A stretch of 64,000 nucleotides of DNA, from positions 1-64,000 of the forward strand of contig NW_027328070.1 of the NCBI RefSeq assembly GCF_047675955.1, given 5' to 3'. The DNA comes from Chlorocebus sabaeus (taxonomy: Eukaryota > Chordata > Mammalia > Primates > Cercopithecidae). This document shows, piece by piece, positions 50,601 through 63,800 of this stretch (within the stretch, counting starts at the first letter, position 1; each line of letters opens with the position of its first letter). A model generated the notes under the pieces. It searched no databases. It had not been told where the DNA came from and saw only the letters and a program-made list of their open reading frames with translations. Made by a program: the position numbers and the translations under genes.

Positions 50601-52813
50601 TACAGCTTTCCCCTCAAGAAGCCTTTCTATAAGACTGTTCTTGTGGAATTTGCAAAGTGATACTTGGAAGCCCATAGAGGGCTATTTTTAAAATGGAAAT
50701 ATCCTAGGATAAAAACCGAAAAGAAGCTGTCTGAGAAACTGCTTTGTGTTGCGTTAATTCATCTCACAGTGTTACAGCTTTCCCCTCAAGAAGCCCTTCA
50801 CTAAGACTGTTCTTGTGAAATTTGCAAACTGATATTTGTAATCCCATAGAGGACTTTGGTGAAAAAGGAAATATCTTTCGTTAAAAACTGGAAAGAAGAT
50901 TTCTGAGAAACTGCTTTGTGTTCTGTTAATTCATCTCAGAGAGTTACAGATTTCCCCTCAAGAGGCCGTTCACTAAGACTGTTCTTGTGGAATTTGCAAA
51001 GTGATATTTTGAAGCCCCTAGTGGACTATGGTGAAAAAGGAAATATCTTCCGCTAAAAACTGGAAAGAACCTTTCTGAGAAACTGCTTTGTGTTCCGTTA
51101 ATTAATCTCACAGAGTTACAGCTTTCCTATCATGAAGCCGATCACTAAGGCTGTTCTTTTGGAATATGCAAAGTGATATTTGGAAGCCCTTAGAGGGCTA
51201 TGGTGAAAAAGGAAATATCTCCAGTTAAAAACTGGAAAGAAGCTTTCTGAGAAACTGCCATGTGTTCTGATAATAGACCTCACCCAGTTACAGCTTTGCC
51301 TTCTAGAAGCCTTTCGCTAAGACTGTTGTTGAGGGATTTGCAAAATGATATTTGGAAGCCCATAGAGCGCTATGGTGAAAAAGGAAATATCTTCTGTTAC
51401 AAAGCGGAAAGAAGCTTTCTGAGAAACTCCTTTTTCTTCTGTTAATTCACCTCAAAGAGTTACAGCTTTCCACTCAATAATTCTTTCGTTAAGACTGTTC
51501 TTGTGGAATTTGCAAAGTGAGATTTGGAAGCCCATAGAGGTCTATGGTGAAAAAGGAAATATCGTAAGATAAAAACTGAAAAGAAGCTTTCTGAGAAATT
51601 GCCTTGTGTTCTGTTAATTCATCTCACATAGTTACAACATTTCCCTCTAAAAGCCTTTCGCTAAGACTGTTCTTGTGGAATTTGCAAAGTGATATTTGGA
51701 AGCCCATACAGGGTTATGTTGAAAAAGGAAATATCTTTGGTTAAAAACTGAAAAGAAGCTTTTTGAGAAACTGCTTTGTGTTCTGTTAATTCATCTCACA
51801 GAGTTACAACTTTCCCCTCAGGAAGCCTTTCGCTAAGGCTGTTCTTGTGGAACTTGCAAAGTGATATTTGGAAGCCCATAGAGGGCTATGGCTTAAAAGG
51901 AAATATCCTCCGTTAGAAACTGGAAAGAAGCTATCTGAGAAACTGCTTTGTGTTCTGTTAATTCATCTCACAGAGTTACAGTTTTCCCCTCCAGAAGTCT
52001 TTCGCTTCCACAGTTCTTGTGGAATTTGCAGAGTGATATTTGTAATCCCATAGAGGGCTATGGTGAAAATGGAAATACCTTCAATTAAAAAATTAAAAGA
52101 AGCTTTCCGAGAAACTGCTTTGTGTTCTGTTAATTCATCTCAAAGAATTACAGCTTTCCCCTCAAGAAGCCTTCTGCTAAGACTGTTTTTGAGGAATTCC
52201 CAAAGTGATATGTGGAAGCCCATAGAGGGCTATGGTGAAAATGGAAATATCCTAAGATACTTACCGAAGAGAAGCTGTCTGAAAAACTGCTTTGTGTTCT
52301 CTTAGTTCATCTCACAGAGCTACAGCTTTTCCCTCAAGAAGCCGTTCATTAAGACTGTTTTGTGAATTTTGGAAAGTGATATTTGGAAACCCATAGAGGA
52401 CTATGGTGAAAAAGGAAATATCTTCCGTTAAAAACTGGAAAGAAGCATTCTGAGAAAATGCCGTGTCTTCTGTTAACACGTCTCACTGAGTTACAGCTTT
52501 CCTCTCAAGAAGCCTTTCGCTAAGACTGTTCTTGTGGGATTTGCAATGTGATATTTGGAAGCCCATAGAGGACTATGGTGAGAAAGGAAATATCCTCCGT
52601 TAAAAACTGGAAAGAAGATTTGTGAGAAAATGCTTTGTGTTCTGTTAATTCATCTCACAGAGTTAGAGCTTTCCCCTCAAGAAGCCTTTCGCTAAGACTG
52701 TTCTTGTGGAATTTGCAAAGTGATATTTGGAAGCCCATAGAGGTCTATGGTGAAAAAGGAAATATCCTCAGTTAAAAACTGGAAAGAAGCTTTCTGAGAA
52801 ACTGCTTTGTGTT
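47663..52813 (+). repeat. HOR unit 14: 30-mer
   Basis: Same 5,151-bp length and same U/V fusion as the previous unit, so this pair arose by duplication after the fusion. It carries additional private changes, such as a single TTCAGTTAATTC in D at 48177, GCGTTAATTC in S, CTTCTAGAAGCC in W, and AAATTAAAAG at the H'-I' boundary. Confidence 0.89.
51095..51266 (+). repeat. Hybrid monomer U/V, second copy
   Basis: Same fusion as at 45944, with two extra substitutions (CCCTTAGAGGG and ATCTCCAGTT). The shared breakpoint shows common descent. Confidence 0.85.
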
Positions 52814-54874
52814 CAGTTAGTTCCTCTCACAGAGTTACAGCTTTCCCCTCAAGAAGGCTTTCGCTAAGACTGTTCATGTCGAATTTTCAAAGTGATAATT
52901 GGAATCCCATAGAGGGCTATGGTGAAAAAGGAAATATCCTAAGTTAAAAACTGAAAAGTAGGTTTCTGAGAAAATGTTTTGTGTTCTGTTAATTCATCTT
53001 ACAGAGTTACAGCTTTACCCTCAAGAAGCCTTTCGCTAAGACTTTTCTTCTGGAATTTGCAAAGTGATATTTGGAAACCCTATAGCCCTATGGTGAAAAT
53101 GGAAATATCGTAAGATAAAAAACGAAAAGTAGGTTTCTGAGAAACTGCTTTGAATTCTTTTAATTCATCTTACAGATTTACAGCTTTTATCTCCAGAATC
53201 CTTTCGCTAAGACTGTTCTTGTGGAATTTGCAAAATGTTTTTGGAAGCCCATAGAGGGCTATGCTGAAAAAGGAAATATCCTAAGATAAAAACTGAAAAG
53301 AAGCTTTCTGAGAAACTGCTTTGTGTTCTGTTAATTCATCTCAGAGAGTTACAGCTTTCCCCTCAAGAAGTCTTTCACAAAGACTGTTCTTGTGTAATTT
53401 GCAAAGTGATATTTGGAAGACCATAGAGGGCTATGTTGAAAAAGGAAATATAGTAAGATAAAATCCGAAAAGAAGCTTTCTGAGAAACTGCTTTGTGTTC
53501 TGTTAATTCATCTCAAAGTGTCACAGATTTCCCCTCATGAGGCCGTTCACTAAGACTGTTCTTCTGAAATTTGGAAAGTGATATTTAGAATCTCATAGAG
53601 GGCAATGGTGAAAAAGGAAATATTTTCCGATACAAACTGTAAAGAAGCTTTCTGATAAACTGCTTTGTGTTCTGTTAGTCCATCTCACAGAGTTACAGCT
53701 TTCCCTTCAAGAAGCAGTTCACTGAGACTATTCTTGCGAAATTTGCAAAGTGATATTAGAAAACTCCTAGAGGGCTATGGTGAAAAAGGAAATATCTTCC
53801 GTTAAAAACTGGAAAGAAGCTTTTTGAGAAACTGCCGTGTGTTCTGTTAAAGCATCTCACCGAGTTACAGCTTTCCCCTCAAGAAGGCTTTCGCTAAGAC
53901 TGTTCTTGTGGGATTTGCAAAGTGATATTTGGAAGTCCCTAGAGGGCTATGGTGAAAAAGGAAATATCTTTCGTTAAAAACTGGAAAGAAGATATCTGAG
54001 AAACTGCTTTGTGTTCTGTTAATTCATCTCACAGTGTTACAGTTTTCCCCTCCAGAAGTCTTTCGCTTCCACTGTTCTTGTGGAATTTGCATAGTGATAT
54101 TTGGAATCCCATAGAGGGCTATGGTGAAAATGGAAATAACTTCAGTTAAAAAATGAAAAGAAGCTTTCCGAGAAACTGCTTTGTGTTCTGTTAATTCATC
54201 TCAAAGAATTACAGCTTTCCCCTCAAGAAGCCTTCTGCTAAGACTGTTTTTGAGGAATTCCCAAAGTGATATGTGGAAGCCCATAGAGGGCTATGGTGAA
54301 AATGGAAATATCCTAAGATACTTACCGAAGAGAAGCTGTCTGAAAAACTGCTTTGTGTTCTGTTAGTTCATCTCACAGAGCTACAGCTTTTCCCTCAAGA
54401 AGCCGTTCATTAAGACTGTTTTGTGAAATTTGGAAAGTGATATTTGGAAACCCATAGAGGACTATGGTGAAAAAGGAAATATCTTCCGTTAAAAACTGGA
54501 AAGAAGCATTCTGAGAAAATGCCGTGTCTTCTGTTAACACGTCTCACTGAGTTACAGCTTTCCTCTCAAGAAGCCTTTCGCTAAGACTGTTCTTGTGGGA
54601 TTTGCAATGTGATATTTGGAAGCCCATAGAGGACTATGGTGAGAAAGGAAATATCCTCCGTTAAAAACTGGAAAGAAGATTTGTGAGAAAATGCTTTGTG
54701 TTCTGTTAATTCATCTCACAGAGTTAGAGCTTTCCCCTCAAGAAGCCTTTCGCTAAGACTGTTCTTGTGGAATTTGCAAAGTGATATTTGGAAGCCCATA
54801 GAGGTCTATGGTGAAAAAGGAAATATCCTCAGTTAAAAACTGGAAAGAAGCTTTCTGAGAAACTGCTTTGTGTT
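52814..54874 (+). repeat. HOR unit 15: rearranged 12-mer (A-H, I', J', JJ, AA)
   Basis: It has the length of a standard 12-mer (2,061 bp), but I-J-K-L is replaced by I'-J'-JJ-AA. H keeps its H form (CGCTTCCACTG, AACTTCAGTT), while the next monomer has CAAAGAATTACAG and CTTCTGCTAAG of I'. The exchange point lies at about 54150-54206 and removes the 19 monomers I to H' of a 31-mer (18 for a 30-mer). It is thus an independent 12-mer, not one of the left-half class. Confidence 0.87.
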
Positions 54875-55732
54875 CAGTTAGTTCCTCTCACAGAGTTACA
54901 GCTTTCCCCTCAAGAAGGCTTTCGCTAAGACTGTTCATGTCGAATTTTCAAAGTGATAATTGGAATCCCATAGAGGGCTATGGTGAAAAAGGAAATATCC
55001 TAAGGTAAAAACTGAAAAGTAGGTTTCTGAGAAAATGTTTTGTGTTCTGTTAATTCATCTTACAGAGTTACAGCTTTACCCTCAAGAAGCCTTTCGCTAA
55101 GACTTTTCTTCTGGAATTTGCAAAGTGATATTTGGAAACCCTATAGCCCTATGGTGAAAATGGAAATATCGTAAGATAAAAAACGAAAAGTAGGTTTCTG
55201 AGAAACTTCTTTGAATTCTTTTAATTCATCTTACAGATTTACAGCTTTTATCTCCAGAATCCTTTCGCTAAGACTGTTCTTGTGGAATTTGCAAAATGTT
55301 TTTGGAAGCCCTTAGAGGGCTATGCTGAAAAAGGAAATATGCTATGATAAAAACTGAAAAGAAGCTTTCTGAGAAACTGTTTTGTGTTCTGTTAATTCAT
55401 CTCAGAGAGTTACAGCTTTCCCCTCAAGAAGTCTTTCAAAAAGACTGTTCTTGTGTAATTTGCAAAGTGATATGTGGAAGACCATAGAGGGCTATGTTGA
55501 AAAAGGAAATATAGTAAGATAAAATCCGAAAAGAAGCTTTCTGAGAAACTGCTTTGTGTTCTGTTAATTCATCTCAAAGTGTCACAGATTTCCCCTCATG
55601 AGGCCGTTCACTAAGACAGTTCTTCTGAAATTTGGAAAGTGATATTTAGAATCTCATCGAGGGCAATGGTGATAAAGGAAATATTTTCCGATACAAACTG
55701 TAAAGAAGCTTTCTGATAAACTGCTTTGTGTT

Positions 55733-55903
55733 CTGTTAGTTCATCTCACAGAGTTACAGCTTTCCCCTCAAGGAGCCGTTAACTAAGACTGTTTTGTGAA
55801 ATTTGCAAAGTGATATTTGGAAGCCCATAGAGGGCTAAGGTGAAAAAGGAAATATCCTAAGACAAAAACTGAAAAGAAGCTTTCTGAGAAACTGCTTTGT
55901 GTT
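55733..55903 (+). repeat. Hybrid monomer F/N with C- or U-like tail
   Basis: F start (GTTAGTTCATCTCACAG), N body (CAAGGAGCCGTTAACTAAG, TTTTGTGAAATTTGC, GGGCTAAGGTG), then a tail reading ATCCTAAGACAAAAACTG. That tail equals the end of U, or the end of C with one substitution. Because a D monomer follows, as it does after C, an N-to-C switch is the simpler explanation. Confidence 0.8.
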
Positions 55904-56075
55904 CTGTTAATTCATCTCAGAGAGTTACAGCTTTCCCCTCAAGAAGTCTTTCACAAAGACTGTTCTTGTGTAATTTGCAAAGTGATATTTGGAAGCCCAT
56001 AGAGGGCTAAGGTGAAAAAGGAATTATCTTCCGTTAAAAACTGGAAAGAACCATTCTGAGAAAATGCGGTGTGTT
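55904..56075 (+). repeat. Hybrid monomer D/N, copy 1
   Basis: D head (CTCAGAGAGTTACAG, CTTTCACAAAGACTG, TTGTGTAATTTGC) with N tail (AGCCCATAGAGGGCTAAGG, GAAAGAACCATTCTGAG), followed by O. The switch lies at about 55975-55995. It is shared with the two following units. Confidence 0.86.
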
Positions 56076-57108
56076 CTGTTAGTACATATCACCGAGGTAC
56101 AGCTTTCCTCTCAAGAAGCCTTTCGCTAAGACTGTTCTTGTGGGATTTCCAAAGTGATATTTGGAAGCCCATAGAGGGCTATAGTGAAAAAGGAAATATC
56201 TTCAGTTAAATACTGGAAAGAAGCTTTCTGAAAGACTGCTTTGTGTTCTGTTAATTCATCTCACAGAGTTACAGCTTCCCACCTCAAGAAGCCTTTCGCT
56301 AAGACTGTTCTTGTGGAATTTGCAAAGTCATATTTGGAAGCCCATAGAGGACTATGGTGGAAAAGGAACTAACTTCCGTTAAAAACTGGAAAGAAGATTT
56401 GTGAGAAACTGCTTTGTGTTCTGTTAATTCAACTCACAGAGTTACAGATTTCCCCTTCAGAAGCCTTTCGCTAAGACTGTTCTTCTGGAATTTGCAAAGT
56501 GATATTTGGAAGCCCATGGAGGGCTACGGTGAAAAGGGAAATAACTTCCGTTAAAAACTGGAAAGAAGCTTTCTGAGAAACTGCCGTGTGTTCTGTTAAT
56601 ACATCTCACCGAGTTACAGCTTTCCCCTCAAGAAGCCTTTCTATAAGACTGTTCTTGTGGAATTTGCAAAGTGATACTTGGAAGCCCATAGAGGGCTATT
56701 TTTAAAATGGAAATATCCTAGGATAAAAACCGAAAAGAAGCTGTCTGAGAAACTGCTTTGTGTTGTGTTAGTTCATCTCACAGTGTTACAGCTTTCCCCT
56801 CAAGAAGCCCTTCACTAAGACTGTTCTTGTGAAATTTGCAAACTGATATTTGTAATCCCATAGAGGACTTTGGTGAAAAAGGAAATATCTTTCGTTAAAA
56901 ACTGGAAAGAAGATTTCTGAGAAACTGCTTTGTGTTCTGTTAATTCATCTCAGAGAGTTACAGATTTCCCCTCAAGAGGCCGTTCACTAAGACTGTTCTT
57001 GTGGAATTTGCAAAGTGATATTTTGAAGCCCATAGTGGACTATGGTGAAAAAGGAAATATCTTCCGCTAAAAACTGGAAAGAACCTTTCTGAGAAACTGC
57101 TTTGTGTT

Positions 57109-57280
57109 CCGTTAATTAATCTCACAGATTTACAACTTTCCTATCATGAAGCCGATCACTAAGGCTGTTCTTTTGGAATATGCAAAGTGATATTTGGAAG
57201 CCCATAGAGGGCTATGGCTTAAAAGGAAATATCCTCCGTTAGAAACTGGAAAGAAGCTATCTGAGAAACTGCTTTGTGTT
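57109..57280 (+). repeat. Hybrid monomer U/GG (five-monomer deletion)
   Basis: U head (CCGTTAATTAATCTC, TATCATGAAGCCGATC, TTTTGGAATATGC) with GG tail (GGCTATGGCTTAAAAGG, CCTCCGTTAGAAACTGG), followed by H'. V, W, X and Y plus one of the two fused partners are lost. Confidence 0.86.
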
Positions 57281-58139
57281 CTGTTAATTCATCTCACAGA
57301 GTTACAGTTTTCCCCTCCAGAAGTCTTTCGCTTCCACAGTTCTTGTGGAATTTGCATAGTGATATTTGTAATCCCTTAGAGGGCTATGGTGAAAATGGAA
57401 ATACCTTCAATTAAAAAATGAAAAGAAGCTTTCCGAGAAACTGCTTTGTGTTCTGTTAATTCATCTCAAAGAATTACAGCTTTCCCCTCAAGAAGCCTTC
57501 TGCTAAGACTGTTTTTGAGGAATTCCCAAAGTGATATGTGGAAGCCCATAGAGGGCTATGGTGAAAATGGAAATATCCTAAGATACTTTCCGAAGAGAAG
57601 CTGTCTGAAAAACTGCTTTGTGTTCTGTTAGCTCATCTCACAGAGCTACAGCTTTTCCCTCAAGAAGCCGTTCATTAAGACTGTTTTGTGAAATTTGGAA
57701 AGTGATATTTGGAAACCCATAGAGGACTATGGTGAAAAAGGAAATATCTTCCGTTAAAAACTGGAAAGAAGCATTCTGAGAAAATGCCGTGTCTTCTGTT
57801 AATACGTCTCACTGAGTTACAGCTTTCCTCTCAAGAAGCCTTTCGCTAAGACTGTTCTTGTGGGATTTGCAATGTGATATTTGGAAGCCCATAGAGGACT
57901 ATGGTGAGAAAGGAAATATCCTCCGTTAAAAACTGGAAAGAAGATTTGTGAGAAAATGCTTTGTGTTCTGTTAATTCATCTCACAGAGTTAGAGCTTTCC
58001 CCTCAAGAAGCCTTTCCCTAAGACTGTTCTTGTGGAATTTGCAAAGTGATATTTGGAAGCCCATAGAGGTCTATGGTGAAAAAGGAAATATCCTCAGTTA
58101 AAAACTGGAAAGAAGCTTTCTGAGAAACTGCTTTGTGTT

Positions 58140-61100
58140 CAGTTAGTTCCTCTCACAGAGTTACAGCTTTCCCCTCAAGAAGGCTTTCGCTAAGACTGTT
58201 CATGTCGAATTTTCAAAGTGATAATTGGAATCCCATAGAGGGCTATGGTGAAAAAGGAAATATCCTAAGGTAAAAACTGAAAAGTAGGTTTCTGAGAAAA
58301 TGTTTTGTGTTCTGTTAATTCATCTTACAGAGTTACAGCTTTACCCTCAAGAAGCCTTTCGCTAAGACTTTTCTTCTGGAATTTGCAAAGTGATATTTGG
58401 AAACCCTATAGCCCTATGGTGAAAATGGAAATATCGTAAGATAAAAAACGAAAAGAAGGTTTCTGAGAAACTTCTTTGAATTCTTTTAATTCACCTTACA
58501 GATTTACAGCTTTTATCTCCAGAATCCTTTGGCTAAGACTGTTCTTGTGGAATTTGCAAAATGTTTTTGGAAGCCCATAGAGGGCTATGCTGAAAAAGGA
58601 AATATCCTACGATAAAAACTGAAAAGAAGCTTTCTGAGAAACTGCTTTGTGTTCTGTTAATTCATCTCAGAGAGTTACAGCTTTCCCCTCAAGAAGTCTT
58701 TCACAAAGACTGTTCTTGTGTAATTTGCAAAGTGATATTTGGAAGCCCATAGAGGGCTAAGGTGAAAAAGGAAATATCTTCCGTTAAAAACTGGAAAGAA
58801 CCATTCTGAGAAAATGCGGTGTGTTCTGTTAGTACATATCACCGAGGTACAGCTTTCCTCTCAAGAAGCCTTTCGCTAAGACTGTTCTTGTGGGATTTCC
58901 AAAGTGATATTTGGAAGCCCATAGAGGGCTATAGTGAAAAAGGAAATATCTTCAGTTAAATACTGGAAAGAAGCTTTCTGAAAGACTGCTTTGTGTTCTG
59001 TTAATTCATCTCACAGAGTTACAGCTTCCCCCCTCAAGAAGCCTTTCGCTAAGACTGTTCTTGTGGAATTTGCAAAGTCATATTTGGAAGCCCATAGAGG
59101 ACTATGGTGAAAAAGGAACTAACTTCCGTTAAAAACTGGAAAGAAGATTTGTGAGAAACTGCTTTGTGTTCTGTTAATTCAACTCACAGAGTTACAGATT
59201 TCCCCTTCAGAAGCCTTTCGCTAAGACTGTTCTTCTGGAATTTGCAAAGTGATATTTGGAAGCCCATGGAGGGCTACGGTGAAAAGGGAAATAACTTCCG
59301 TTAAAAACTGGAAAGAAGCTTTCTGAGAAACTGCCGTGTGTTCTGTTAATACATCTCACCGAGTTACAGCTTTCCCCTCAAGAAGCCTTTCTATAAGACT
59401 GTTCTTGTGGAATTTGCAAAGTGATACGTGGAAGCCCATAGAGGGCTATTTTTAAAATGGAAATATCCTAGGATAAAAACCGAAAAGAAGCTGTCTGAGA
59501 AACTGCTTTTTGTTGTGTTAGTTCATCTCACAGTGTTACAGCTTTCCCCTCAAGAAGCCCTTCACTAAGACTGTTCTTGTGAAATTTGCAAACTGATATT
59601 TGTAATCCCATAGAGGACTTTGGTGAAAAAGGAAATATCTTTCGTTAAAAACTGGAAAGAAGATTTCTGAGAAACTGCTTTGTGTTCTGTTAATTCATCT
59701 CAGAGAGTTACAGATTTCCCCTCAAGAGGCCGTTCACTAAGACTGTTCTTGTGGAATTTGCAAAGTGATATTTTGAAGCCCATAGTGGACTATGGTGAAA
59801 AAGGAAATATCTTCCGCTAAAAACTGGAAAGAACCTTTCTGAGAAACTGCTTTGTGTTCCGTTAATAAATCTCACAGAGTTACAGCTTTCCTATCATGAA
59901 GCCGATCACTAAGGCTGTTCTTTTGGAATATGCAAAGTGATATTTGGAAGCCCATAGAGGGCTACGGTGAAAAAGGAAATATCCTAAGACAAAAACTGAA
60001 AAGAAGCTTTCTGAGAAACTGCTTTGTGTTCTGTTAATTCATCTCACAGAGTTACATTTCCCTCTAAAAGCCTTTTGCTAAGGCTGTTGTCGAATTTGCA
60101 AAGTGATATTTGGAAGCCCATAGAGGGCTATGGTGAAAAAGGAAATATCTTCAGTTAAAAACTGGAAAGAAGCTTTCTGAGAAACTGCCATGTGTTCTGA
60201 TAATAGACCTCACCCAGTTACAGCTTTCCCTTCAAGAAGCCTTTCGCTAAGACTGTTGTTGTGGGATTTGCAAAATGATATTTGGAAGCCCATAGAGCGC
60301 TATGGTGAAAAAGGAAATATCTTCTGTTACAAAGCGGAAAGAAGCTTTCTGAGAAACTCCTTTTTGTTCTGTTAATTCACCTCAAAGAGTTACAGCTTTC
60401 CACTCAATAATTCTTTCGCTAGGACTGTTCTTGTGGAATTTGCAAAGTGAGATTTGGAAGCCCATAGAGGTCTATGGTGAAAAAGGAAATATCCTAAGAT
60501 AAAAACTGAAAAGAAGCTTTCTGAGAAATTGCCTTGTGTTCTGTTAATTCATCTCACATAGTTACAACATTTCCCTCTAAAAGCCTTTCGCTAAGACTGT
60601 TCTTGTGGAATTTGCAAAGTGATATTTGGAAGCCCATACAGGGTTATGTTGAAAAAGGAAATATCTTCGGTTAAAAACTGAAAAGAAGCTTTTTGAGAAA
60701 CTGCTTTGTGTTCTGTTAATTCATCTCACAGAGTTACAACTTTCCCCTCAGGAAGCCTTTCGCTAAGACTGTTCTTGTGAAACTTGCAAAGTGATATTTG
60801 GAAGCCCATAGAGGGCTATGGCTTAAAAGGAAATATCCTCCGTTAGAAACTGGAAAGAAGCTATCTGAGAAACTGCTTTGTGTTCTGTTAATTCATCTCA
60901 CAGAGTTACAGTTTTCCCCTCCAGAAGTCTTTCGCTTCCACAGTTCTTGTGGAATTTGCATAGTGATATTTGTAATCCCATAGAGGGCTATGGTGAAAAT
61001 GGAAATACCTTCAATTAAAAAATGAAAAGAAGCTTTCCGAGAAACTGCTTTGTGTTCTGTTAATTCATCTCAAAGAATTACAGCTTTCCCCTCAAGAAGC

Positions 61101-61743
61101 CTTCTGCTAAGACTGTTTTTGAGGAATTCCCAAAGTGATATGTGGAAGCCCTTAGAGGGCTATGGTGAAAATGGAAATATCCTAAGATACTTACCGAAGA
61201 GAAGCTGTCTGAAAAACTGCTTTGTGTTCTGTTAGTTCATCTCACAGAGCTACAGCTTTTCCCTCAAGAAGCCGTTCATTAAGACTGTTTTGTGAAATTT
61301 GGAAAGTGATATTTGGAAACCCATAGAGGACTATGGTGAAAAAGGAAATATCTTCCGTTAAAAACTGGAAAGAAGCATTCTGAGAAAATGCCGTGTCTTC
61401 TGTTAACACGTCTCACTGAGTTACAGCTTTCCTCTCAAGAAGCCTTTCGCTAAGACTGTTCTTGTGGGATTTGCAATGTGATATTTGGAAGCCCATAGAG
61501 GACTATGGTGAGAAAGGAAATATCCTCCGTTAAAAACTGGAAAGAAGATTTGTGAGAAAATGCTTTGTGTTCTGTTAATTCATCTCACAGAGTTAGAGCT
61601 TTCCCCTCAAGAAGCCTTTCGCTAAGACTGTTCTTGTGGAATTTGCAAAGTGATATTTGGAAGCCCATAGAGGTCTATGGTGAAAAAGGAAATATCCTCA
61701 GTTAAAAACTGGAAAGAAGCTTTCTGAGAAACTGCTTTGTGTT
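58140..61743 (+). repeat. HOR unit 17: 21-mer
   Basis: Order: A B C, D/N hybrid, O P Q R S T U V W X Y, GG, H' I' J' JJ AA, over 3,604 bp. It differs from a 31-mer only by the D/N fusion, which removes ten monomers (E to M plus one of the fused pair). It retains a separate V, so it derives from a 31-mer rather than a 30-mer. Confidence 0.88.
58654..58825 (+). repeat. Hybrid monomer D/N, copy 2
   Basis: Same head, tail and switch region as copy 1, now preceded by the normal C monomer. Confidence 0.86.
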
Positions 61744-62257
61744 CAGTTAGTTCCTCTCACAGAGTTACAGCTTTCCCCTCAAGAAGGCTTTCGCTAAGAC
61801 TGTTCATGTCGAATTTTCAAAGTGATAATTGGAATCCCATAGAGGGCTATGGTGAAAAAGGAAATATCCTAAGGTAAAAACTGAAAAGTAGGTTTCTGAG
61901 AAAATGTTTTGTGTTCTGTTAATTCATCTTACAGAGTTACAGCTTTACCCTCAAGAAGCCTTTCGCTAAGACTTTTCTTCTGGAATTTGCAAAGTGATAT
62001 TTGGAAACCCTATAGCCCTATGGTGAAAATGGAAATATCCTAAGATAAAAAACGAAAAGAAGGTTTCTGAGAAACTTCTTTGAATTCTTTTAATTCACCT
62101 TACAGATTTACAGCTTTTATCTCCAGAATCCTTTGGCTAAGACTGTTCTTGTGGAATTTGCAAAATGTTTTTGGAAGCCCATAGAGGGCTATGCTGAAAA
62201 AGGAAATATCCTACGATAAAAACTGAAAAGAAGCTTTCTGAGAAACTGCTTTGTGTT

Positions 62258-62429
62258 CTGTTAATTCATCTCAGAGAGTTACAGCTTTCCCCTCAAGAAG
62301 TCTTTCACAAAGACTGTTCTTGTGTAATTTGCAAAGTGATATTTGGAAGCCCATAGAGGGCTAAGGTGAAAAAGGAAATATCTTCCGTTAAAAACTGGAA
62401 AGAACCATTCTGAGAAAATGCGGTGTGTT
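62258..62429 (+). repeat. Hybrid monomer D/N, copy 3
   Basis: Identical structure to the D/N monomer at 58654, at an offset of 3,604 bp, the length of the 21-mer. This shows that the 21-mer type has already been tandemly copied. Confidence 0.86.
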
Positions 62430-63800
62430 CTGTTAGTACATATCACCGAGGTACAGCTTTCCTCTCAAGAAGCCTTTCGCTAAGACTGTTCTTGTGGGAT
62501 TTCCAAAGTGATATTTGGAAGCCCATAGAGGGCTATAGTGAAAAATGAAATATCTTCAGTTAAATACTGGAAAGAAGCTTTCTGAAAGACTGCTTTGTGT
62601 TCTGTTAATTCATCTCACAGAGTTACAGCTTCCCCCCTCAAGAAACCTTTCGCTAAGACTGTTCTTGTGGAATTTGCAAAGTCATATTTGGAAGCCCATA
62701 GAGGACTATGGTGAAAAAGGAACTAACTTCCGTTAAAAACTGGAAAGAAGATTTGTGAGAAACTGCTTTGTGTTCTGTTAATTCAACTCACAGAGTTACA
62801 GATTTCCCCTTCAGAAGCCTTTCGCTAAGACTGTTCTTCTGGAATTTGCAAAGTGATATTTGGAAGCCCATGGAGGGCTACGGTGAAAAGGGAAATAACT
62901 TCCGTTAAAAACTGGAAAGAAGCTTTCTGAGAAACTGCCGTGTGTTCTGTTAATACATCTCACCGAGTTACAGCTTTCCCCTCAAGAAGCCTTTCTATAA
63001 GACTGTTCTTGTGGAATTTGCAAAGTGATACTTGGAAGCCCATAGAGGGCTATTTTTAAAATGGAAATATCCTAGGATAAAAACCGAAAAGAAGCTGTCT
63101 GAGAAACTGCTTTGTGTTGTGTTAGTTCATCTCACAGTGTTACAGCTTTCCCCTCAAGAAGCCCTTCACAAAGACTGTTCTTGTGAAATTTGCAAACTGA
63201 TATTTGTAATCCCATAGAGGACTTTGGTGAAAAAGGAAATATCTTTCGTTAAAAACTGGAAAGAAGATTTCTGAGAAACTGCTTTGTGTTCTGTTAATTC
63301 ATCTCAGAGAGTTACAGATTTCCCCTCAAGAGGCCGTTCACTAAGACTGTTCTTGTGGAATTTGCAAAGTGATATTTTGAAGCCCATAGTGGACTATGGT
63401 GAAAAAGGAAATATCTTCCGCTAAAAACTGGAAAGAACCTTTCTGAGAAACTGCTTTGTGTTCCGTTAATTAATCTCACAGAGTTACAGCTTTCCTATCA
63501 TGAAGCCGATCACTAAGGCTGTTCTTTTGGAATATGCAAAGTGATATTTGGAAGCCCATAGAGGGCTACGGTGAAAAAGGAAATATCCTAAGACAAAAAC
63601 TGAAAAGAAGCTTTCTGAGAAACTGCTTTGTGTTCTGTTAATTCATCTCACAGAGTTACATTTCCCTCTAAAAGCCTTTCGCTAAGGCTGTTGTCGAATT
63701 TGCAAAGTGATATTTGGAAGCCCATAGAGGGCTATGGTGAAAAAGGAAATATCTTCAGTTAAAAACTGGAAAGAAGCTTTCTGAGAAACTGCCATGTGTT

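Larger units (their letters stand above)
54875..58139 (+). repeat. HOR unit 16: 19-mer mosaic
   Basis: Order: A B C D E, F/N hybrid with a C- or U-like tail, D/N hybrid, O P Q R S T, U/GG hybrid, H' I' J' JJ AA, over 3,265 bp. It holds three hybrid monomers and is the most rearranged unit of the window. Its N-terminal half has more private substitutions than its neighbours (GCTATGATAAAAAC, CTTTCAAAAAGAC, CTCATCGAGGG). Confidence 0.86.
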
